Assembly (NCBI RefSeq): GCF_000383615.1 | Contig: NZ_KB911587.1 | Location: 213,476-277,475 of the forward strand | Source of the DNA: Streptomyces canus 299MFChir4.1 | Lineage (GTDB): Bacteria > Actinomycetota > Actinomycetes > Streptomycetales > Streptomycetaceae | DNA length: 64,000 nucleotides | Direction: 5' to 3' | In this document: piece after piece, positions 58,958 through 64,000 of the stretch | Layout of the letters: every line of letters begins with the position of its first letter | Numbering within the stretch: position 1 is the first letter of the stretch | The notes under the pieces: model-generated | What the model saw: the letters and a program-made list of their open reading frames with translations, nothing else | Databases searched by the model: none | Told to the model about the DNA's origin: nothing | Position numbers and translations under genes: made by a program

Positions 58958-59977
58958 ATGGACTTCGGACTCGTCCTGCAGACGGATCCGCCCGCCTCGA
59001 AGGTCATCAGCCTGATGAAGCGGGCCGAACGCAACGGCTTCACCTACGGGTGGACCTTCGACTCCGCCGTGCTCTGGCAGGAGCCGTTCGTGATCTACAG
59101 TCAGATCCTCGCGAACACCTCGAAGTTGAAGGTCGGCCCGATGGTCACCAACCCGGGCACCCGCACCTGGGAGGTCACCGCCTCCACCTTCGCCACCCTC
59201 AACGACATGTTCGGCAACCGCACGGTGTGCGGCATCGGCCGCGGTGACTCCGCGATGCGCGTCGCGGGCCGTACGCCCAACACGCTGGCCAGGATCAGCG
59301 AGGCGATGAAGGTCATCCGGGCGCTCGGTTCGGGCCAGGAGGCCGACCTCGGCGGCACGGTGATCAGGTTCCCGTGGATCAAGGAGGACGCCGAACTCCC
59401 CGTATGGATGGCGGCGTACGGCCCGAAGGCCCTCAAGATGACCGGTGAGGAGGCCGACGGGTTCATCCTCCAGCTGGCCGACCTGTATCTCACCGAGTAC
59501 ATGGTGAAGGCGGTCAAGGACGCGGCGGTCGCCGCGGGGCGCGATCCGTCCGAGGTCAAGATCTGCGTCGCCGCCCCCGCCTACGTCACCGCGGACGACT
59601 CGCCCGAGGCGCTCGCCCACGCGCGTGAGCAGTGCCGCTGGTTCGGCGGGATGGTCGGCAACCATGTCGCCGACCTGGTCTCCAAGTACGGCGAGCACTC
59701 GGCCGCCGTCCCCGACGAGCTGACGGACTACATCAAGGCGCGTGAGGGGTACGACTACTCGCACCACGGGCGCGCCGACAACCCGGACACCGCGTTCGTG
59801 CCCGACGAGATCGTCGACCGGTTCTGCGTCATCGGACCGGTCGAGAAGCACATCGAGAAGCTGAACGCGCTGCGCGAGCTGGGCGTCGACCAGTTCGCCG
59901 TCTACGACATGCACGACGCCCAGGAAGCGACCATCGACGCCTACGGCTCCACGGTCATCCCCGCTCTCAACTCCTGA
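58958..59977 (+). CDS. LLM-class F420-dependent oxidoreductase (TIGR03842 type)
   Basis: 339 residues. Luciferase-like TIM barrel of the F420-using type: W-T-F-D-S-A-V-L-W-Q-E, K-V-G-P-M-V-T-N-P, G-I-G-R-G-D-S and I-W/V-M-A-A-Y-G-P, resembling TIGR03842 proteins. It starts 11 bp after hydA, so is co-transcribed. In the usual reductive route a flavin/Fe-S dihydropyrimidine dehydrogenase makes the dihydropyrimidine; none is in the window, and this enzyme occupies that place. Hydride transfer from reduced F420 to the pyrimidine ring is the inferred reaction. Confidence 0.88.
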   Translation: MDFGLVLQTDPPASKVISLMKRAERNGFTYGWTFDSAVLWQEPFVIYSQILANTSKLKVGPMVTNPGTRTWEVTASTFATLNDMFGNRTVCGIGRGDSAMRVAGRTPNTLARISEAMKVIRALGSGQEADLGGTVIRFPWIKEDAELPVWMAAYGPKALKMTGEEADGFILQLADLYLTEYMVKAVKDAAVAAGRDPSEVKICVAAPAYVTADDSPEALAHAREQCRWFGGMVGNHVADLVSKYGEHSAAVPDELTDYIKAREGYDYSHHGRADNPDTAFVPDEIVDRFCVIGPVEKHIEKLNALRELGVDQFAVYDMHDAQEATIDAYGSTVIPALNS

Positions 59978-60138
59978 CCCGGACCGCACAGCCGCTCGAC
60001 CGACCCCCCACTCCTTGTCCCCCTCCCCGCCGTCCCGGGGAAGGGTGGCGGGGCCGGGAAAGGCCTCCCCGCCCGTCCCGGTCCCGCCCAAGGCCCCGCA
60101 CGGCCTATCCCGTCCCGTCCTGATCGATTGGCCTGCCC
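59978..60138. other. 161-bp gap before permease
   Basis: A leader of 161 bp between the F420-dependent enzyme and the NCS1 gene. It is low-complexity, C/G-rich, with CCCCGC runs. No gene or clear hairpin; a promoter for the permease may lie here. Confidence 0.4.
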
Positions 60139-61689
<1,551 letters not shown>

Positions 61690-61718
61690 CGGGGCCGCCT
61701 CGCGTGTGTGGAGGGCGG

Positions 61719-61733
61719 CCGGGCTCGGCCCGG
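61719..61733. terminator. Hairpin between convergent genes
   Basis: CCGGGC / GCCCGG with a TCG loop, between the permease (+) and the DUF3558 gene (-), whose stop is 10 bp on. Short stem, no U-tract. Confidence 0.45.
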
Positions 61734-61743
61734 ATCTTCCGGC

Positions 61744-62481
61744 TCAGGCTTTCCGGCCGCTCTCCAGCGCCGCCACCGCCTCCTTGGCGGCCTTGATGGC
61801 GCCCTTGTTGATCTCGTCCGTGCTGGGCGCCTTCTTCGACTCGAAGTCGCTGCCGTTGTACGTCACGGTCACCAGCGCGTTGGACGCCTGGATCATGACC
61901 ACGCCCTCACGGGTCTGCTGCTTGTTCTCGGTGGTGAGGTTCACCACCGAGTACCCGGCGTCCCCGACGCCGGGCACGTTTCCGCCGCCGCTCTTCTCGG
62001 CGACGTTGTCCTTGTACGACTTGGCGGCGGCCTGGTCGGACTCCGTGATCTCGAAGGACACGTCCAGCCAGCGGTAGTCGTACCCCTTGAGCGCGTTCCA
62101 GGAGCAGGTGCGGCGCAGTGCCGTGTCCGTCGAGGGAATCTCCTTGCCGGCCGTCTTGGCGCCCGGCACCAGCGACTTGATCGTCGCCGCGCCGATGCTG
62201 CCGCACGGCGCGGGCGCGGCGGCGTACTGCTTCGTGGCGGCCGCCGTGGACGCGCCCGAAGGAGACTCGCCGGCGGACTGCGGAGCCGACGAGGACTCCT
62301 TCTGGGCGGCCGGCGTCGTGGCCGGGCCCGACGTCAGCACCCAGCCCGCCGCGGCGAGTACGACGACGGGCGAGATGCGCGCGGTGAGCGCGAGCGGCAG
62401 GGAAATATTTCGCACGGCGCACTTTTCGTGGGGGACGGACGGTGCGGAGGGGTCCGCACTGCGGACGGACGCCAGTTTCAC
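61744..62481 (-). CDS. DUF3558-like exported protein
   Basis: Up to 245 residues (ATG 62481); a GTG at 62415 would start nearer the hydrophobic segment (L-T-A-R-I-S-P-V-V-V-L-A-A-A-G-W) and give 223. A Ser/Thr/Ala-rich linker precedes a globular domain with P-C-G-S-I, R-R-T-C-S-W-N and V-T-V-T-Y-N-G, the two cysteines likely forming a disulfide. The general layout resembles DUF3558 lipoproteins of actinobacteria, though no lipobox cysteine is present. No function is known. Confidence 0.75.
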   Translation of the reverse strand: MKLASVRSADPSAPSVPHEKCAVRNISLPLALTARISPVVVLAAAGWVLTSGPATTPAAQKESSSAPQSAGESPSGASTAAATKQYAAAPAPCGSIGAATIKSLVPGAKTAGKEIPSTDTALRRTCSWNALKGYDYRWLDVSFEITESDQAAAKSYKDNVAEKSGGGNVPGVGDAGYSVVNLTTENKQQTREGVVMIQASNALVTVTYNGSDFESKKAPSTDEINKGAIKAAKEAVAALESGRKA

Positions 62482-62565
62482 ATGTCTGCCTGTGGGGCGG
62501 AAGTGTGAACTCGCTCCGTACCTGTGCCGTCACTGTGCCCCGCCGTCGTTGCGTCATGTGTCCGC

Positions 62566-63534
62566 TTATGTCCGGGCGATGGGCCGGTGGAGGGCCGACT
62601 CGATGCGGTCCACGGCCAGGAACGCCCCGTAGGCCACGAGGTGCACCAGAGTGTGGTCGGTGTGCTCCGGCCGCCGCCAGGCCGCCACGTCCTCGTCGGT
62701 GATCCGGTACGGCGCGAGCGCGGCCAGCAGCACCAGACGCGCACCGGGACGCTCCCGCCGATCCGGAAAGCGGCTCAGGTCGAGCGGCGGGTGCGAGCCG
62801 TCCCAGTCCAGCAGTACCTCCTCCACGAGGTCCTGGTCGTCGGTGCCGAGGAGTCCGGCGCCCGCCATGGCCGCCCGAAGCAGCGCCGCGTACGCGACTC
62901 CGACGGGCGTACCGTCCGCCCACGCGGGCGCCTCGCCGGGCCGGGCGGGCCGGCGTACGGTCCGGGCGAGCGTACGGCCCGCGAGACTGCGCACGGCCCT
63001 GAAGCGCTGGGCGTTGCCCGGCAGCAGGTCCTCGGTGAGCAGGGCGGACACGATCCGGTTGATGAAGTGGAAGGCGAACACGGTGCCGAGATAGCCCGGA
63101 GCGTGCTCGCGCGGGAACGGGTAGGGCGCCGCGCCGAGGCCGCCCGGCACGCGCGTGTGCCTGCCCCACTCCAGCACGCGCGCGTGCTCCTCGTTCACCG
63201 GCCGCTCGCCTCGGGCGACGCGCTCGGCGAGCGCGTGGTCGCCGGTGGCGTGCAGCAGCATGGTGTGCGCGTCCACGCAGAACGGGCACCGGTTGGCCAG
63301 TGAGACCCCGAGCGCCGCCAGTTCCTTGCCGGTGCGGCTGCCGGGGCCGGCGATCAGCGACTCGCGCATCAGCGCCCACGCGGGGGCGAGGAGCTCCGGA
63401 GCGGAGGACAGGACCACGAAGGTGACGGGTTCGTCGATGCCGAAGTCCCGGGACAGCTGCTCGTAGACCTCGGCGACCGGGCCGGTGGCGGACTTGGGCG
63501 GCAGGGGTCGCGTGTAGCGGAAGGGTGTGGACAT
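62566..63534 (-). CDS. AhpD/carboxymuconolactone-decarboxylase-like protein
   Basis: 322 residues. Residues 40-130 form the AhpD core: Glu71, 11 residues, then C-P-F-C (Cys83, Cys86), 3 residues, His90, which is the E-X11-C-X2-C-X3-H motif of peroxidase-type alkylhydroperoxidase D. The second half repeats helices (A-Y-A-A-L-L-R-A-A-M-A-G and D-E-D-V-A-A-W-R) but lacks cysteines. It probably reduces peroxides through the dithiol. It is monocistronic. Confidence 0.9.
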   Translation of the reverse strand: MSTPFRYTRPLPPKSATGPVAEVYEQLSRDFGIDEPVTFVVLSSAPELLAPAWALMRESLIAGPGSRTGKELAALGVSLANRCPFCVDAHTMLLHATGDHALAERVARGERPVNEEHARVLEWGRHTRVPGGLGAAPYPFPREHAPGYLGTVFAFHFINRIVSALLTEDLLPGNAQRFRAVRSLAGRTLARTVRRPARPGEAPAWADGTPVGVAYAALLRAAMAGAGLLGTDDQDLVEEVLLDWDGSHPPLDLSRFPDRRERPGARLVLLAALAPYRITDEDVAAWRRPEHTDHTLVHLVAYGAFLAVDRIESALHRPIART

Positions 63535-63701
63535 GCACAGCAGCCTGCCCCCCGGCCTCGGGCGCGGTCGTCGTACGGCCGAAGGGAGTTGGCGCTGCGT
63601 CCGGGAGCGCGGGCCGGGCCGGGGACTACTACGGGGGGAGTAGCGGGGGAGTTGTCCACAGGGCTGACGCCGGTGTCGGGGCGCCGGTCTAGCGTGTGGG
63701 C

Positions 63702-64000
63702 ATGAGCGGGCACCCGGTCGATTCGGCCATCTCCCAACGGCTCGCCGACCTGGCCCTCGTGGTCGTGGTCGGCGCCCTCGTCGTGGCCGCGGCGGCTCTC
63801 GACGCGGACACGACCGCCCTCGACTTCGGGTTCCTCGTGGTGAGCGCGGCCGCGCTCGCGTTCCACCGCACGGCCCCGCTGGTGGTGCTGGCCGTGGCCA
63901 CGGTGAGCGGGGCGGCCTACGTCCTGCACGCCCACCCGGGCCCCCTCGGCGCGCTGTCCGTCTTCGCCGCCGTGCACCTGGCCTCCAAGACCCACATCAG
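63702..64000 (+). CDS. Membrane protein, 5' part (probable sensor kinase), cut by window end
   Basis: The first 99 residues, from ATG 63702, run to the window edge without a stop. Hydrophobic helices lie at about 16-36, 43-54 and 60-75 (F-L-V-V-S-A-A-A-L-A-F and L-V-V-L-A-V-A-T-V-S-G-A-A), with an H-R-T-A-P-L turn between the last two. This layout is typical of the membrane sensor domain of Streptomyces NarL-type histidine kinases, but the kinase domain is out of view, so the call stays tentative. TAGCGT at 63690-63695 may be its -10. Confidence 0.65.
   Translation, partial: MSGHPVDSAISQRLADLALVVVVGALVVAAAALDADTTALDFGFLVVSAAALAFHRTAPLVVLAVATVSGAAYVLHAHPGPLGALSVFAAVHLASKTHI

Overview
The window is typical Streptomyces chromosome: very high GC, strong G/C bias at third codon positions, GTG starts, AGGAGG-type ribosome sites, rare TTA codons, and a gene set (allantoin degradation, pcaL fusion, DUF5955, DUF6278, SNF2/SWIM pair, F420-dependent enzymes) that points to that genus. 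No rRNA, tRNA, CRISPR array, IS element or intact prophage was seen. Gene order between about 14 and 32 kb resembles the allantoin-to-SNF2 region of S. coelicolor, recalled from general knowledge and not aligned here.

Layout. 0-5 kb: a two-gene unit (polytopic membrane protein plus small DUF5955-like protein) sharing a GNQA-V/I-G motif, then an aminotransferase divergent from an HxlR regulator. 5-11 kb: a coupled secreted VWA/accessory pair, two divergent NIS siderophore synthetases and a GNAT. 11-14 kb: a secreted GH43-ricin protein, a HipA-type kinase and a SelW-like thioredoxin-fold protein. 14-20.6 kb: malate synthase, a MobA-like nucleotidyltransferase, a second DUF5955 gene, IclR-type AllR, allantoinase and allantoicase, tied together by a repeated 15-bp inverted repeat. 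20.6-32.5 kb: SDR, secreted RNase Sa-type enzyme, a two-component system whose kinase has a TTA codon, P450, Gfo/Idh/MocA dehydrogenase (also with a TTA codon) divergent from GntR, ROK kinase, and an SNF2 helicase coupled to a SWIM protein (to 35 kb). 35-38 kb: a patch with a CBS-BON protein, a decayed CBS gene, a phosphofructokinase with PPi-type active-site residues and an HNH endonuclease relic. 38-50.5 kb: pcaL-like fusion, MBL hydrolase, ExoIII, DUF6278, orphan gluA ATPase, secreted CocE/X-Pro peptidase, unknown membrane-anchored protein, gamma-glutamyltransferase, ClpC-like ATPase, methionine aminopeptidase divergent from a small HTH protein. 50.5-61.7 kb: a repeat-rich large protein, then a pyrimidine/hydantoin catabolic locus (two beta-ureidopropionases, aminotransferase, PucR, dihydropyrimidinase, F420-dependent oxidoreductase, NCS1 permease). 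61.7-64 kb: DUF3558 protein, AhpD-like protein and the start of a membrane protein, probably a sensor kinase, cut by the window edge.

How genes work together. Allantoicase releases ureidoglycolate and ultimately glyoxylate, which malate synthase can condense with acetyl-CoA; the shared AllR-like operators make this one regulon. The 52.8-61.7 kb locus covers uptake (NCS1), ring opening (dihydropyrimidinase), decarbamoylation (beta-ureidopropionase) and beta-amino acid transamination. No flavin/Fe-S dihydropyrimidine dehydrogenase is present, but an F420-dependent oxidoreductase sits in its place. Both loci recover nitrogen from nucleobases.
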